64,000 bases of DNA from Bacillota bacterium (GCA_023414875.1 JAEZMV010000017.1:186001-250000); one strand, 5' to 3'. Numbered from the stretch's first letter, positions 25,170 through 34,923 are shown. Program-made: numbers and translations. The notes: a model not told the origin generated them from the sequence alone.

Positions 25170-26576
25170 ATGAAGTGGTTAAATGATTTATTAACTCAAC
25201 CTGCCTTTTTGCTTACTCTGGTTATTGTTATCGTAAGTGTATGTATTTTGATTGTGGTAATCATACTGCTATACAGGCTAGAGAATGAGAAGAGAGTTAC
25301 GAGAGCGGCCTTGGAATTGAAGAAAATTACAAACAGTATCCGTGCAGGGTTGGTTCATTTTATCTTGGAGGATAACTGCAGGATTTTGTATGCCAGTAAA
25401 GGCTTTTATGATATTCTGGGTTATAGTAAAAATGAAGCTAAGGAACAGAATAAAATATCAATATTAAGTTTTATAGGTCAGAGGAATATCAATTTCATTC
25501 AAGATGTGAAGAAGCAATTAAACAATGAAACAATTCGCTGTGACGTTCGAATGTTGACGAAGGATGGTAACATTCTTCATATGTTAATGAACGGCAACAG
25601 CTCGACAGGTAAGGATGGAAAGCACACCGTGTCCGCTGTCTTTATTGATATGAGTGAACAGAAGAAAATGCAAGATATGATACTGGTGGAAGGCGAGAGA
25701 TACCGAATTGCCACCGAGTTATCCAAAGATGTCCTGTTTGAATATCATATCCTTAAGGATCAAATGATATATACCGAAAAGTATAAGGATTTATTTGGTA
25801 GGAATCCGGTAATACATGATTTTATATCTACCAATGGAAAGCAAAGAGACTTAATACATCCGGATGATTGGGGAATTTATCTTGAGTTGTGCCAAGAATT
25901 AGCGGAAGGTAAGATTATTATTGAAGCTGAATTTAGAATCAAGGACCGCTTGGGAGGATATATCTGGTGTCAAATAATGGGAAAAACCATTTATGATGAC
26001 GATAGACAACCGATACGTGTAATTGGTAAGATGGTTAATGTAGATACCCACAAAAAAGAACTGGAAGCGTTGGAATACAAAGCAACCAGAGATCCTTTAA
26101 CCGGAGTTTATAATAAAGAAGTTACTATTAAAAAGATTGATAAATTTATTACCGGTAATAAAGATGGTAAGCACATTCTAATGTTTATTGACTTTGATGA
26201 TTTTAAGAGCATCAATGATAATTATGGACATTTGCAGGGAGACAAGGTATTATCCTTTGTTATCGGCCGCATCAAGGAAGTTTTTCTTGAAGGCGAGATT
26301 ATTGGACGAATCGGAGGAGATGAATTTGTCGTATTTTCCGGCAACATCAACAGCATTGATGAGATTATGGCTAAAGCGTCCAAATTAAAGAATGCACTTG
26401 ATACCACCTACATCAGCGATGATAACATTATTCCAATCTCGGCAAGTATCGGTATATCAGTATACCCCGAAGCGGGATTACATTATGAACAGCTTATGGA
26501 CAGAGCGGATAAAGCTCTTTATAAGGTTAAGGAGCAGGGTAAGAATAATTTTATGCTATATTCAGTAGCTATTTAA
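25170..26576 (+). CDS. Membrane-anchored PAS-GGDEF diguanylate cyclase
   Basis: A 468-residue protein: one membrane helix (about residues 8-32), a PAS domain (about 45-165; ILEDNCRILYASKGFYDILGYS), a second PAS/PAC region (about 170-300; GGYIWCQIMGKTIYDDDRQPIRVIGKMVNVD) and a C-terminal GGDEF domain with an intact RIGGDEFVVF. It should make c-di-GMP under control of a small-molecule or redox signal in the PAS modules. The start at 25170 has GGGGGA 8 bases before it. The 3' end overlaps the convergent spoVB gene by 8 bases with no terminator between them. Confidence 0.88.
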   Translation: MKWLNDLLTQPAFLLTLVIVIVSVCILIVVIILLYRLENEKRVTRAALELKKITNSIRAGLVHFILEDNCRILYASKGFYDILGYSKNEAKEQNKISILSFIGQRNINFIQDVKKQLNNETIRCDVRMLTKDGNILHMLMNGNSSTGKDGKHTVSAVFIDMSEQKKMQDMILVEGERYRIATELSKDVLFEYHILKDQMIYTEKYKDLFGRNPVIHDFISTNGKQRDLIHPDDWGIYLELCQELAEGKIIIEAEFRIKDRLGGYIWCQIMGKTIYDDDRQPIRVIGKMVNVDTHKKELEALEYKATRDPLTGVYNKEVTIKKIDKFITGNKDGKHILMFIDFDDFKSINDNYGHLQGDKVLSFVIGRIKEVFLEGEIIGRIGGDEFVVFSGNINSIDEIMAKASKLKNALDTTYISDDNIIPISASIGISVYPEAGLHYEQLMDRADKALYKVKEQGKNNFMLYSVAI

Positions 26577-28146
26577 GATCACCCTTTTTAATTGAACCAG
26601 TAATAATAAGTAAACCCATACAGATGATGCATAACAGGAAGCAAAAAGTCAGTAAGATAATTGCTTCGTGGATATGTGTCATCTTTTTTATGTATTCATA
26701 ACATTCTTTTAGCAGGAAGCCGGAAAAGGCGGTAATGAGGCCGGGTTTAACGATGGAGTTAACCGAATCAAAATCAAAGGGTATATTTTTTACCACAGCA
26801 AAGGTATCTAGTCCTGTGATTATCAGCTGTCCAATTAGTAAAGCAATAAGATAACCGTTAATACCTCTGGCGGGAATTAAGAATATCAGTAAAAGTATTT
26901 TGCATAAAGAGCCAATAATCGAATTGATAAAAGTAATATGAGCCTTTCCAAGTCCATTAATAATGCTGCTTAATGTAGTTGTTAAATAAAAAAACGGACA
27001 GAGCCAGGCCAGAATCATCAAGTACTCACCGGATAAAGCATTATGGAATACCGAATTTCCAAGCTCCTTACCAAAATAAATAAAGACCCCGGTGCTGATA
27101 ATTCCGATAATCAGACTGTATTTTATGGATACTGAGGTCGTTTTCCCGATCAGCCTTTGGTTATTCAAGGCCTGCGCTTCGGAAATGGTGGGAAGTACAA
27201 GAACAGCAAGCGCATTAATCACTGCAGTTGGGAACATGATAAAAGGAATGGACATACCATTTAAAATACCAAAGACTATCAATGCTTCCGGTATACTAAG
27301 TCCGGATCTACGAAGCATGGCAGGGATTAAAACTGCTTCAATACTGTGTAAGATACTTAATAACAAACGATTTGCCGAAAGCGGAACGCTTAAGGAAAGA
27401 AGACTTTTTGTAATAGTCTTTCTGCTGCTGGCCAAAGCGTTTGAATCCGGCCCGTATACAAGCATTTTATATGGTGAGGAGGTAATAAATATAGAAAAAA
27501 AGTTATATAAGCAGGAAGCGATCTCTCCCGCAACCAGACCGATAACAGCCAATTCACAGGTCACCTTTAGGTCACCGTTTCCAATGGATAATGCAATGAG
27601 ATATACAACTATAACGCGAATGGCTTGTTCCAGTAATTGAGTTAAGGCAGGAACTCCAGCTTTTTTAAGCCCATAATAGTAGCCGTTAATACATGCAGTA
27701 ACACCGCAGAACGGAAATACCACAGCTAATATTCTTACAGAGGATGCACTTCTTGCTTCCATAAGAAAACGCCATGCAATAAAGTCAGCATTTATATATA
27801 CCAGTAAAGATAGGACTGCAGCTACTGATACAGAAATCAGCATTCCGATGCGTAGTATTTTATATATGTTTTTTGGATTTCGTTTACCCAGCTCGGCAGC
27901 TACCAGTCGTGATATTGAGGTTTGTATGCCGGTTGCATAGATAGTAAAGCAAATGCCGTAAACCGGAAATATTAGCTGATATATCCCCAGTAGTTCAGGG
28001 CCCATTGTTTTCGATAAGAAGATACGATAAAAGAATCCAATAAACCGGGTAATAAAACCGGCCAGGGTAAGGATTATCGTACCTTTTAATATATTACTTT
28101 TCTTTATATATCTTACTTGTTGAGCTGTTAGATCCTTTTTATTCAT
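26569..28146 (-). CDS. spoVB: Stage V sporulation protein B-type polysaccharide flippase
   Basis: A 525-residue membrane protein with about 14 helices of the MOP/MATE-like flippase superfamily. The N-terminal SNILKGTIILTLAGFITRFIGFFYRIFLSKTMGPELLGIYQL is characteristic of SpoVB/YtgP/MurJ-like proteins of Firmicutes. In Bacillus SpoVB is needed to build the spore cortex, probably by moving a lipid-linked precursor; a paralogue could serve another polysaccharide. GGG with wide spacing is the only ribosome site, so expression may be low. It supports a spore-forming host. Confidence 0.82.
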   Translation of the reverse strand: MNKKDLTAQQVRYIKKSNILKGTIILTLAGFITRFIGFFYRIFLSKTMGPELLGIYQLIFPVYGICFTIYATGIQTSISRLVAAELGKRNPKNIYKILRIGMLISVSVAAVLSLLVYINADFIAWRFLMEARSASSVRILAVVFPFCGVTACINGYYYGLKKAGVPALTQLLEQAIRVIVVYLIALSIGNGDLKVTCELAVIGLVAGEIASCLYNFFSIFITSSPYKMLVYGPDSNALASSRKTITKSLLSLSVPLSANRLLLSILHSIEAVLIPAMLRRSGLSIPEALIVFGILNGMSIPFIMFPTAVINALAVLVLPTISEAQALNNQRLIGKTTSVSIKYSLIIGIISTGVFIYFGKELGNSVFHNALSGEYLMILAWLCPFFYLTTTLSSIINGLGKAHITFINSIIGSLCKILLLIFLIPARGINGYLIALLIGQLIITGLDTFAVVKNIPFDFDSVNSIVKPGLITAFSGFLLKECYEYIKKMTHIHEAIILLTFCFLLCIICMGLLIITGSIKKGDLK

Positions 28147-28280
28147 TTGGTGTACCCTTATGAAATCTTTTCTATGTATATATATTTCTTACTCAGAGAA
28201 CTTAGACCCAAAGTTGTTGCCTCTGATGAGTGCAGATTATTGAAAAAAAAATAAAAATATGGAAAATTTTTAAATGTATA

Positions 28281-28309
28281 TTGACAACAAAGATACAGAA
28301 TGATATATT
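28281..28309 (+). promoter_or_regulatory. Promoter of the isc operon
   Basis: A consensus TTGACA, a 17-base spacer and TATATT lie about 120 bases before the Rrf2-family start codon. Confidence 0.75.
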
Positions 28310-28324
28310 ATAACCGAGTAATTT

Positions 28325-28369
28325 AATAGGAATTAAAACAATAGGAATTAAAATAGTAGGAATTGTTTA
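28325..28369 (+). repeat. Three 15-base direct repeats behind the isc promoter
   Basis: AATAGGAATTAAAAC, AATAGGAATTAAAAT and AGTAGGAATTGTTTA follow without gaps in the early leader, sharing TAGGAATT in each unit. They are not coding. One helical turn and a half per unit would put each copy on alternating faces of the DNA. Confidence 0.75.
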
Positions 28370-28428
28370 TAATGAATATGTTATAGAATCCAATTTATTA
28401 AATTAGATGAATATGTGAGGTGAGATGT

Positions 28429-28902
28429 ATGAGGCTATCTACCAAAGGTAGATATGGATTAAGAGCAGTGCTTGATCTCGCAGTACATTCTGACGAGGAA
28501 GCAGTCGCCTTAAGCCAGGTTGCGGAGCGACAGGGTATATCAATGAACTACCTGGAGCAGCTGATTGCAAAATTAAAAAAAGCAGGTATCGTAAAGGGTA
28601 TCCGGGGAGCTCAGGGAGGTTATATGCTAGCTCTTTCGGCAGAGGAGATTTCTGTAGGAGCTATCCTTCGCGCTTTAGAAGGTGATTTAAATCCTGTGGA
28701 TTGCTCTGAAGTGAATATGGGAGATGGCATCTGCAGCAACTCGGATTCTTGTGTAACAAAATATGTTTGGAAGCGTATAAGTGATAGTATAAACGACGCG
28801 GTAGATTCAATTAAACTTTCTGAACTGGTGGCTGAGAGCAAAAAAGTTCAATCTGATATAGGTTCCACGGATACGAAAGCAAAGCAGACATGTGGTAAAT
28901 AA
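28429..28902 (+). CDS. iscR: Rrf2-family regulator, IscR-like
   Basis: A 157-residue protein starting RLSTKGRYGLRAVLDLAVH, with a winged helix (about residues 20-75; SMNYLEQLIAKLKKAGIVKGIRGAQGGYML) and three cysteines in the pattern C-x9-C-x5-C (near residues 92-108) that in IscR hold a [2Fe-2S] cluster. It should sense cluster supply and control the operon it leads. The start at 28429 has GAGGTGAG upstream; a GTG three codons earlier is less likely. A Lys/Thr-rich tail follows the sensor part. CymR-like function is an alternative, but the three cysteines favour IscR. Confidence 0.85.
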   Translation: MRLSTKGRYGLRAVLDLAVHSDEEAVALSQVAERQGISMNYLEQLIAKLKKAGIVKGIRGAQGGYMLALSAEEISVGAILRALEGDLNPVDCSEVNMGDGICSNSDSCVTKYVWKRISDSINDAVDSIKLSELVAESKKVQSDIGSTDTKAKQTCGK

Positions 28903-28924
28903 TTTATGTTTAGGAGATGACAAC

Positions 28925-30112
28925 ATGGAGAAAAAGATATACCTTGATAATGCGGCAACAACAAAAACCAGACCTGAGGTTGTGGAAGCTATGCTCCCTT
29001 ACTTTACTGAGTTATACGGCAACCCGTCCAGTGTCTATGAATATGCAGCCCAGAATAAAAAGGCAGTAGATGAAGCCAGAGGAACAATAGCTAAGATTAT
29101 GGGTGCTGATACATCTGAAATATATTTTACGGCAGGCGGAACCGAGGCGGATAACTGGGCTTTGAAAGCTGCTGTTGATGCATATGCAACAAAGGGTAAT
29201 CATATCATTACCTCTAAGATCGAGCATCATGCGATTCTTCATACCTGCGAATATCTTGAGAAACATGGTATCGAAGTGACCTATGTCGATGTCGATGAGA
29301 ATGGCATTCTTAAATTGGATCAATTAGAGAAGGCAATTCGTCCTACTACCATACTGATCTCTATCATGTTTGCAAATAATGAAATAGGGACCTTACAGCC
29401 CGTTAAAGAAATCGGGGCAATTGCAAAGAAACATAATGTATTATTTCATACGGATGCAGTACAAGCTTATGGACAGGTTCCGATTGATGTAAATGAAATG
29501 AATATCGATATGCTAAGCGCCAGCGCTCATAAATTAAACGGACCAAAAGGAATTGGTTTCCTATATATTAGAAAAGGTGTAAAGATACGTTCCTTAATGC
29601 ATGGTGGTGGTCAGGAGAGACAAAGAAGAGCCGGCACGGAGAATGTCCCCGGTATCGTAGGATTCGGTAAAGCAGTTGAGATAGCAATGGCAACCATGGA
29701 GGAAAGAACTAAAAAAGAAATTAAATTACGAGACTTATTAATAAAACGTGTAATGGATGAAATTCCTTTCGTACGTGTAAATGGTGATAAGCTTCGAAGA
29801 CTTCCAAATAACGTTAATTTTAGCTTCCAGTTTATCGAAGGCGAATCCCTGCTGATTATGTTGGATATGAATCGGATTTGTGCATCCAGCGGTTCGGCTT
29901 GTACTTCGGGATCCTTAGATCCTTCTCATGTACTTTTAGCTATCGGTCTACCTCATGAGATTGCACACGGTTCCTTGAGACTGACAGTTAGTGAGGAGAA
30001 TACAGAGGAAGAAATCAATTATACTGTTGATAGGATTAAAGAAATTGTTAATAAGCTCCGAAATATGTCCCCGTTATATGAGGATTTCATTAAGAAGAAA
30101 GAGGATCATTAA
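28925..30112 (+). CDS. iscS: Cysteine desulfurase (IscS/NifS)
   Basis: A 395-residue PLP enzyme that takes sulfur from cysteine for Fe-S clusters and tRNA thiolation. IYLDNAATTKTRPEV opens the protein; SASAHKLNGPKGIGFLYIRKG carries the PLP lysine; CASSGSACTSGSLDPSHVL contains the loop cysteine that holds the persulfide. The start at 28925 has TTAGGAG 8 bases upstream and lies 22 bases after the regulator gene. Length and motifs fit the NifS/IscS class that works with an IscU scaffold, which is the next gene. Confidence 0.95.
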   Translation: MEKKIYLDNAATTKTRPEVVEAMLPYFTELYGNPSSVYEYAAQNKKAVDEARGTIAKIMGADTSEIYFTAGGTEADNWALKAAVDAYATKGNHIITSKIEHHAILHTCEYLEKHGIEVTYVDVDENGILKLDQLEKAIRPTTILISIMFANNEIGTLQPVKEIGAIAKKHNVLFHTDAVQAYGQVPIDVNEMNIDMLSASAHKLNGPKGIGFLYIRKGVKIRSLMHGGGQERQRRAGTENVPGIVGFGKAVEIAMATMEERTKKEIKLRDLLIKRVMDEIPFVRVNGDKLRRLPNNVNFSFQFIEGESLLIMLDMNRICASSGSACTSGSLDPSHVLLAIGLPHEIAHGSLRLTVSEENTEEEINYTVDRIKEIVNKLRNMSPLYEDFIKKKEDH

Positions 30113-30159
30113 TATAAAATAATCAGAAGCAATTTACGATATTATTGGAGGAAAAGATT

Positions 30160-30597
30160 ATGTATACTGAGAAAGTAATGGATCATTTTACAAATCCCAG
30201 AAATGTGGGTGAAATAGAGAATGCCAGCGGTGTTGGTACCGTAGGAAATGCTAAATGCGGAGATATCATGAGAATATATCTTGATATTGATGACGCAGGA
30301 ATCATTCATGATGTTAAATTTAAGACCTTTGGCTGTGGTGCGGCAGTAGCAACCAGCAGTATGGCAACTGAACTGGTAAAAGGAAAATCAGTACAAGAGG
30401 CATTAAAGATAACAAATAAAGCAGTTATGGAAGCTCTGGATGGGCTACCGCCGGTTAAGGTTCACTGCTCCTTGTTGGCAGAAGAGGCAATTCATGCCGC
30501 TCTTTGGGATTATACAGAAAAAAAAGGAATAACAATTGAAGGTCTGACGAAGCCTAAGTCCGATATCCATGAGGATGAAGAAGAGGTTGAATACTAA
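30160..30597 (+). CDS. iscU: Fe-S cluster scaffold IscU/NifU-N
   Basis: A 145-residue scaffold with the three cluster cysteines in NAKCGD, FGCGAA and VHCSLLAEEAIHAAL. The start MYTEKVMDHFTNPRNVG is canonical and has GGAGG 8 bases upstream; a TTG five codons before overlaps that site and is rejected. There is an acidic C-terminal extension (HEDEEEVEY). It receives sulfur from the desulfurase encoded 47 bases upstream and assembles [2Fe-2S]/[4Fe-4S] clusters for transfer to enzymes such as PFOR. Confidence 0.95.
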   Translation: MYTEKVMDHFTNPRNVGEIENASGVGTVGNAKCGDIMRIYLDIDDAGIIHDVKFKTFGCGAAVATSSMATELVKGKSVQEALKITNKAVMEALDGLPPVKVHCSLLAEEAIHAALWDYTEKKGITIEGLTKPKSDIHEDEEEVEY

Positions 30598-30738
30598 TTA
30601 TCATAGCACACTATTGTAATTATGATATGTCCGCTTGGTGATTATTAACAGGAACATGAAGTTTAGTCACAGCGCAATCTATAGAATGGTAGAAATTACC
30701 GTATACGATCTTTGAATTATCATATTACGGAGGTAACA

Positions 30739-31860
30739 ATGGAGAAAGTAGTAGTGGGTATGTCCGGAGGGGTAGATTCCTCAGTTGCAGCATATCTGTT
30801 AAAGAAACAGGGCTATGATGTAATAGGCGTTACCATGCAGATCTGGCAGGATGAGGATGTCTGTTCCATGGAAGAAAATGGTGGCTGCTGCGGTCTAAGT
30901 GCGGTCGAGGATGCAAGAAGAGTGGCATCGGTGTTGGATATCCCATACTATGTTATGAATTTTAAACAGGAGTTCAAACAGAATGTAATAGATTACTTTG
31001 TTTCTGAATATCTTCAGGCAAGGACACCAAATCCATGTATTGCATGTAATCGATATGTTAAATGGGAAGCTTTACTAACCAGGTCCTTAAATATCGGAGC
31101 TTCCTATATTGCTACGGGACACTATGCAAGTATAGCTAAGCTTCCGAATGGTAGATTTACGATTAAAAAATCTGTGACTCAGGCAAAGGATCAGACCTAT
31201 GCCTTATATAACCTGACGCAGCATCAGCTGTCACATACGCTTATGCCAGTTGGTGAGTTTACCAAGGATGAAATCAGGGCTCTTGCCCAGGAAATGAAGC
31301 TTCCGGTGGCTAATAAGCCCGATAGCCAGGAGATATGTTTTGTATCCGATAATAATTATGCCGGATTTATCTCTGATTATTTACAGGATAATAATAAAAT
31401 TGAACGTGATTTCGACCTTAATCGAAGTGAATATACGGGTTTAACTCCCGGGAACTTCGTAAATCGCGCAGGTGAAGTAATCGGTACTCATAAGGGCTTA
31501 ATCCACTATACGGTTGGACAGAGAAAAGGATTGGGGATTGCTATGGGACAACCTGTATTTGTACTCGAACTGAGACCGGAAACCAATGAGGTTGTCTTAG
31601 GTAATTCATATGAAGTGTTTACAGACCGCCTGTATGCAGACCGATTAAACTTTATGGCGATTGAAGACTTAGAAGGCGAATTAGAGGTTGAAGCTAAAAT
31701 CAGATACAGCCATAAGGGTGCAAAGTGTACGATAAGGAGGACCTCAAGGGATCAAGTGCTATGTATCTTTGAGGAGCCTCAGCGGGCGATTACACCCGGT
31801 CAGGCTGTTGTGTTTTACCAGGGCGATTATGTAGTAGGTGGCGGTACGATCATCCGGTAA
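30739..31860 (+). CDS. mnmA: tRNA-specific 2-thiouridylase MnmA
   Basis: A 373-residue enzyme that thiolates U34 of tRNA-Lys, -Glu and -Gln. The ATP pyrophosphatase loop GMSGGVDSSVAAYLL is near the start, the first catalytic cysteine lies in TPNPCIACNRYVKW and the second in DSQEICFVSDNNY. ACGGAGG precedes the ATG. It is the last gene of the Rrf2-iscS-iscU group, an arrangement common in Firmicutes where the desulfurase supplies sulfur to MnmA. The 141-base gap before it shows no terminator. Confidence 0.95.
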   Translation: MEKVVVGMSGGVDSSVAAYLLKKQGYDVIGVTMQIWQDEDVCSMEENGGCCGLSAVEDARRVASVLDIPYYVMNFKQEFKQNVIDYFVSEYLQARTPNPCIACNRYVKWEALLTRSLNIGASYIATGHYASIAKLPNGRFTIKKSVTQAKDQTYALYNLTQHQLSHTLMPVGEFTKDEIRALAQEMKLPVANKPDSQEICFVSDNNYAGFISDYLQDNNKIERDFDLNRSEYTGLTPGNFVNRAGEVIGTHKGLIHYTVGQRKGLGIAMGQPVFVLELRPETNEVVLGNSYEVFTDRLYADRLNFMAIEDLEGELEVEAKIRYSHKGAKCTIRRTSRDQVLCIFEEPQRAITPGQAVVFYQGDYVVGGGTIIR

Positions 31861-31866
31861 TATCTA

Positions 31867-31943
31867 AAATTGGGAGTAGAAGAATGTTTTTACAAGTAAG
31901 TGGTTTCATACTGATTTTGTAAAAATACTTCTACTCCCAATTT
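31867..31943. terminator. Long bidirectional terminator between mnmA and the PHP gene
   Basis: AAATTGGGAGTAGAAG pairs perfectly with CTTCTACTCCCAATTT, and inside it TTTTTACAA with TTGTAAAAA. It stands between two convergent genes. The 16-base perfect outer stem is unusually long for a terminator. Confidence 0.8.
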
Positions 31944-31978
31944 GATTTATGTATATTTTTTTTTAGGTGTATATTTTG

Positions 31979-32794
31979 CTAGAGCATCTCGTAAATAGGT
32001 TTTCCCTGAACAAAGTTTGCATAATATCGGAAGCCGATGCTTTTAAGCAGGTCCGGTATTAAATGAAAATCGTAACATAGGTGTTCGGGTTTATGAGCAT
32101 CGGAGCCGATCGTGATTAGTTCACCGCCAAGCTCTTTATAACGGATTAATATCTCCGCTTTCGGATGAGGATATCCAAGGCCGTATTTTAAGCCGGCGGT
32201 ATTTATTTCAATACCCTTGCCATAAGATATGATGGTTTTGAGAACCTCATCCAGTAGGTCGGCGTATTCATGATAGTTATAATCTATCTTTTGCTCAGAC
32301 TGTCCGGGTACATAACGGATGATATAGTCAAGATGTCCGTAAATATGAAATCCTTGAAAGGATTTACAGTTTATGAGGATGGACTCAAAATAATTTTGAA
32401 TCCCCTCTTTCAGAGTACGAGTTTCCCAATATACTGGATAATAAGGATCGTCATGATCAACGACATGGGAGGAGCCTAATACAAAATCAAAGGGATAGCT
32501 ATCTAGTAAAGCTGACATCCGAGTGGTTAGGTGAGGCTGCAAACCTAACTCAATGCCAGTAAGTATAGTAATCTGCTTCTGATAAGCTTCCTTCAGTTTG
32601 TTCAGTTTTTTTGTATATTCCTCAGGGTCAAATTCAAAGTTATATTTACTAACCGGAGGATAATCATAATCCATATGGTCAGTAAAACAGATTCTTTTTA
32701 ATCCTAATTGAATAGCCCGTTCAATTATTTGCTCCATAGGAGCTTTTGAATCACTGGAAAAATCGGAATGCACATGATAATCGGCAATAATCAT
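31979..32794 (-). CDS. PHP-family histidinol-phosphatase-like phosphoesterase
   Basis: A 271-residue PHP-domain enzyme. The metal ligands are in DYHVHSDFSSDS, CFTDHMDYDYPP, a central GSSHVVD, IYGHLDYIIRY and the final GSDAHKPEHLCYDF. It is closest to the HisJ/HisK class that removes phosphate from histidinol phosphate, but no histidine gene is nearby, and many such proteins act on other phosphates. AAAGGAG precedes the ATG. It lies 40 bases after the RqcH-type gene on the same strand. Confidence 0.8.
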   Translation of the reverse strand: MIIADYHVHSDFSSDSKAPMEQIIERAIQLGLKRICFTDHMDYDYPPVSKYNFEFDPEEYTKKLNKLKEAYQKQITILTGIELGLQPHLTTRMSALLDSYPFDFVLGSSHVVDHDDPYYPVYWETRTLKEGIQNYFESILINCKSFQGFHIYGHLDYIIRYVPGQSEQKIDYNYHEYADLLDEVLKTIISYGKGIEINTAGLKYGLGYPHPKAEILIRYKELGGELITIGSDAHKPEHLCYDFHLIPDLLKSIGFRYYANFVQGKPIYEML

Positions 32795-32834
32795 AATAAA
32801 TCTCCTTTAGAAATGCATTTGGTTAAGGGTTTTG

Positions 32835-34601
32835 CTACGGTACAAGATTTATTCCGGAGATATCCGTTGAAGAAATTAAGGAATAATTCGTATAGTACAC
32901 AACAAAGCCTGGTTTTCCGCCGCTGGTTTTTTTTACATTCTTCTTTAAAGTGTAGTCAATCTCCACTTTATCGGCATCTCTTCCGCTGGAATAATAAGCA
33001 GCCAGTCTTGCTGCCTCTTCATAAGTTCGATCAGGGAGCTCCTTTCCATCAGCCTTCACAATTACGTGGGAACCGGCCATCTTCTTGGCATGGAACCACC
33101 AGTCGCCGCCATCAGCAAATTGGAAGGTTAACTCATCATTCTGATAATTATTTTTACCTACATAGATATGATAACCGTCAGAAGAGATATAATGGAACGG
33201 CTTGCTTTTATTACCGGACTTTTTCGCTTTTACCTTCTTGCTTTGAGGTTCATTAACATATTTACGTTTGATATAACCGAAATCGGTTAATTCTCGCTTT
33301 AAGGCAATTAAATCAACTTCCTCGGCTGCGATATCTAATGCTGTTCGGATAGATTCTAGATGAGATAGCTCATCCTTTGTTTCCTGAAGCTGTTGAGTCA
33401 GGGCATCATAGGTACGCTTTAGTTTATTGTATTTTTCAAAATAATGTTTTGCATTCTCCATCGGTGTTAGGGTTGGATCGAGCGGAATACTGATGTCTTC
33501 ATTGGAGTAATAATTAACCGTATTCAATACCTTAACACCGGGTTCAAGACCATAGCCGTAGGCAGTAATCAATTCACCATATATCTTGAACTTATCCCTT
33601 TTATCAGTATCTGTAAGCTGCTTTAGCTGTAAGTCGTACTTTTTGCTTGTCCGATCAATTGCGTTTGATACTACCTTACGTAAATCGAAGGACTTTTGAC
33701 GGATTCGTGCAACTGCATTTTTCGTAGAATAAAAGGCTTCCAGAAGAGAAGAGACGGAATTAAAGTGTTGCACCTCGTGATTAGGAAAGCAATGAAGTGT
33801 AACACTGGAGAAATCTACAGGAATACCGTCCTGAGATACAATATTCGGCGTAAACGCACCATTTTTTACGTCTTCCATAAGACGGTCAAAGGTTTTATAA
33901 AGATGCAAACCGGCGGTTTCACTAAGCTTATCGGTGATATCATCTGCTTCAAGGGAAGCCCGGCAGCAGATTTCATTGGCTAGAAGTGGGCTAATACCAG
34001 TGAAGCTGGAGTAAAGAGCCTTTCCGATAGACATTGGTTTTTTCAATACGAATTCCTGAAAAGCTTCGTAGGAGGCTGTCAAGGGATCCAGCTTCTCAGT
34101 GGTAGCCGGTATAAAGTACTCACGACCGGGTAAAACCTCCCGCACTGAACTAACAAACTGGTTTATTCTTTTTATGCTGTCAATGATAATCATATCCTCA
34201 TTACAGAAGATGATATTACTGTGTTTCCCCATCAACTCTATGATTAGATATTTTATCCTTTGGTCCCCCATTTCATCCAGATGTTCCAATTTAAAGTTAA
34301 TGATTCGTTCTAAACCGGGTTGGAAAATATCCAAAATTCTGGCGCTGTTTAAATGCTTCCGTAACAGCATGCAGAAATTCGGAGCTGTGAGAGGACTCGG
34401 CTTCACGTTCTCAGTCAGATAAATTAAAGGAAGTCCGGCCCCCGCTGAGAGAAGAAGCTTGTATTGCTCTCTGGCCTGACCCTTTACAGTGATAAGCAAT
34501 TCATCCTTTTCCGGCTGTGCTATTTTATTAATTCGGCCATCCAGTAAAGTTTCTCGTAATTCTTTTATTAAATTAGCAATAACAACACCATCGAATGCCA
34601 T
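32835..34601 (-). CDS. rqcH: RqcH/NFACT-family ribosome-quality-control protein
   Basis: A 588-residue protein: NFACT-N domain (residues 1-210), helix-hairpin-helix region, a long central coiled coil (about 300-440) and the NFACT-R domain with YHIYVGKNNYQND and DWWFHAKKMAGSHVIV. RqcH binds peptidyl-tRNA on split 50S subunits and adds alanine tails; older annotations say fibronectin-binding protein. AGGAG precedes the ATG at 34601; a longer frame has none. The conserved Asp-Arg pair of RqcH (97-98 in Bacillus) appears here as Glu98-Arg99 (GLERI), a conservative change. Cytoplasmic, no signal peptide. Confidence 0.88.
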   Translation of the reverse strand: MAFDGVVIANLIKELRETLLDGRINKIAQPEKDELLITVKGQAREQYKLLLSAGAGLPLIYLTENVKPSPLTAPNFCMLLRKHLNSARILDIFQPGLERIINFKLEHLDEMGDQRIKYLIIELMGKHSNIIFCNEDMIIIDSIKRINQFVSSVREVLPGREYFIPATTEKLDPLTASYEAFQEFVLKKPMSIGKALYSSFTGISPLLANEICCRASLEADDITDKLSETAGLHLYKTFDRLMEDVKNGAFTPNIVSQDGIPVDFSSVTLHCFPNHEVQHFNSVSSLLEAFYSTKNAVARIRQKSFDLRKVVSNAIDRTSKKYDLQLKQLTDTDKRDKFKIYGELITAYGYGLEPGVKVLNTVNYYSNEDISIPLDPTLTPMENAKHYFEKYNKLKRTYDALTQQLQETKDELSHLESIRTALDIAAEEVDLIALKRELTDFGYIKRKYVNEPQSKKVKAKKSGNKSKPFHYISSDGYHIYVGKNNYQNDELTFQFADGGDWWFHAKKMAGSHVIVKADGKELPDRTYEEAARLAAYYSSGRDADKVEIDYTLKKNVKKTSGGKPGFVVYYTNYSLISSTDISGINLVP

Positions 34602-34923
34602 AATAATCTCCTTATGAAAACGGTATAATACCGGGTTATCAAATATTCGTTGAAAATAATTCAAGTAGCTATCGTATTTATATATTCATGAATTATAGCA
34701 TATCTTTTTATAAATGAATACCCTTTTCCCATCATATTGGTTTAAGTGCTTTGATTAAGCAAATATTAGTTATTCCCTGTGAAAGATGAATATTAATTAA
34801 ATATTAGTGAAAGATAATGAAGGATCACTGTTATTGAAAAATACAGTTTAATTAAGCGAGAATTGGGTGAAACTCTTTCAAAGCAAAATTCGAACAAGAA
34901 TGAGTAGGCCTGTAGTATTTGTG
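34602..34923 (+). other. AT-rich spacer upstream of gdhA control elements
   Basis: Between the divergent rqcH and gdhA genes. Apart from the gdhA operator, promoter and leader hairpin listed next, I see nothing in it; no frame with a ribosome site is present. Confidence 0.4.
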
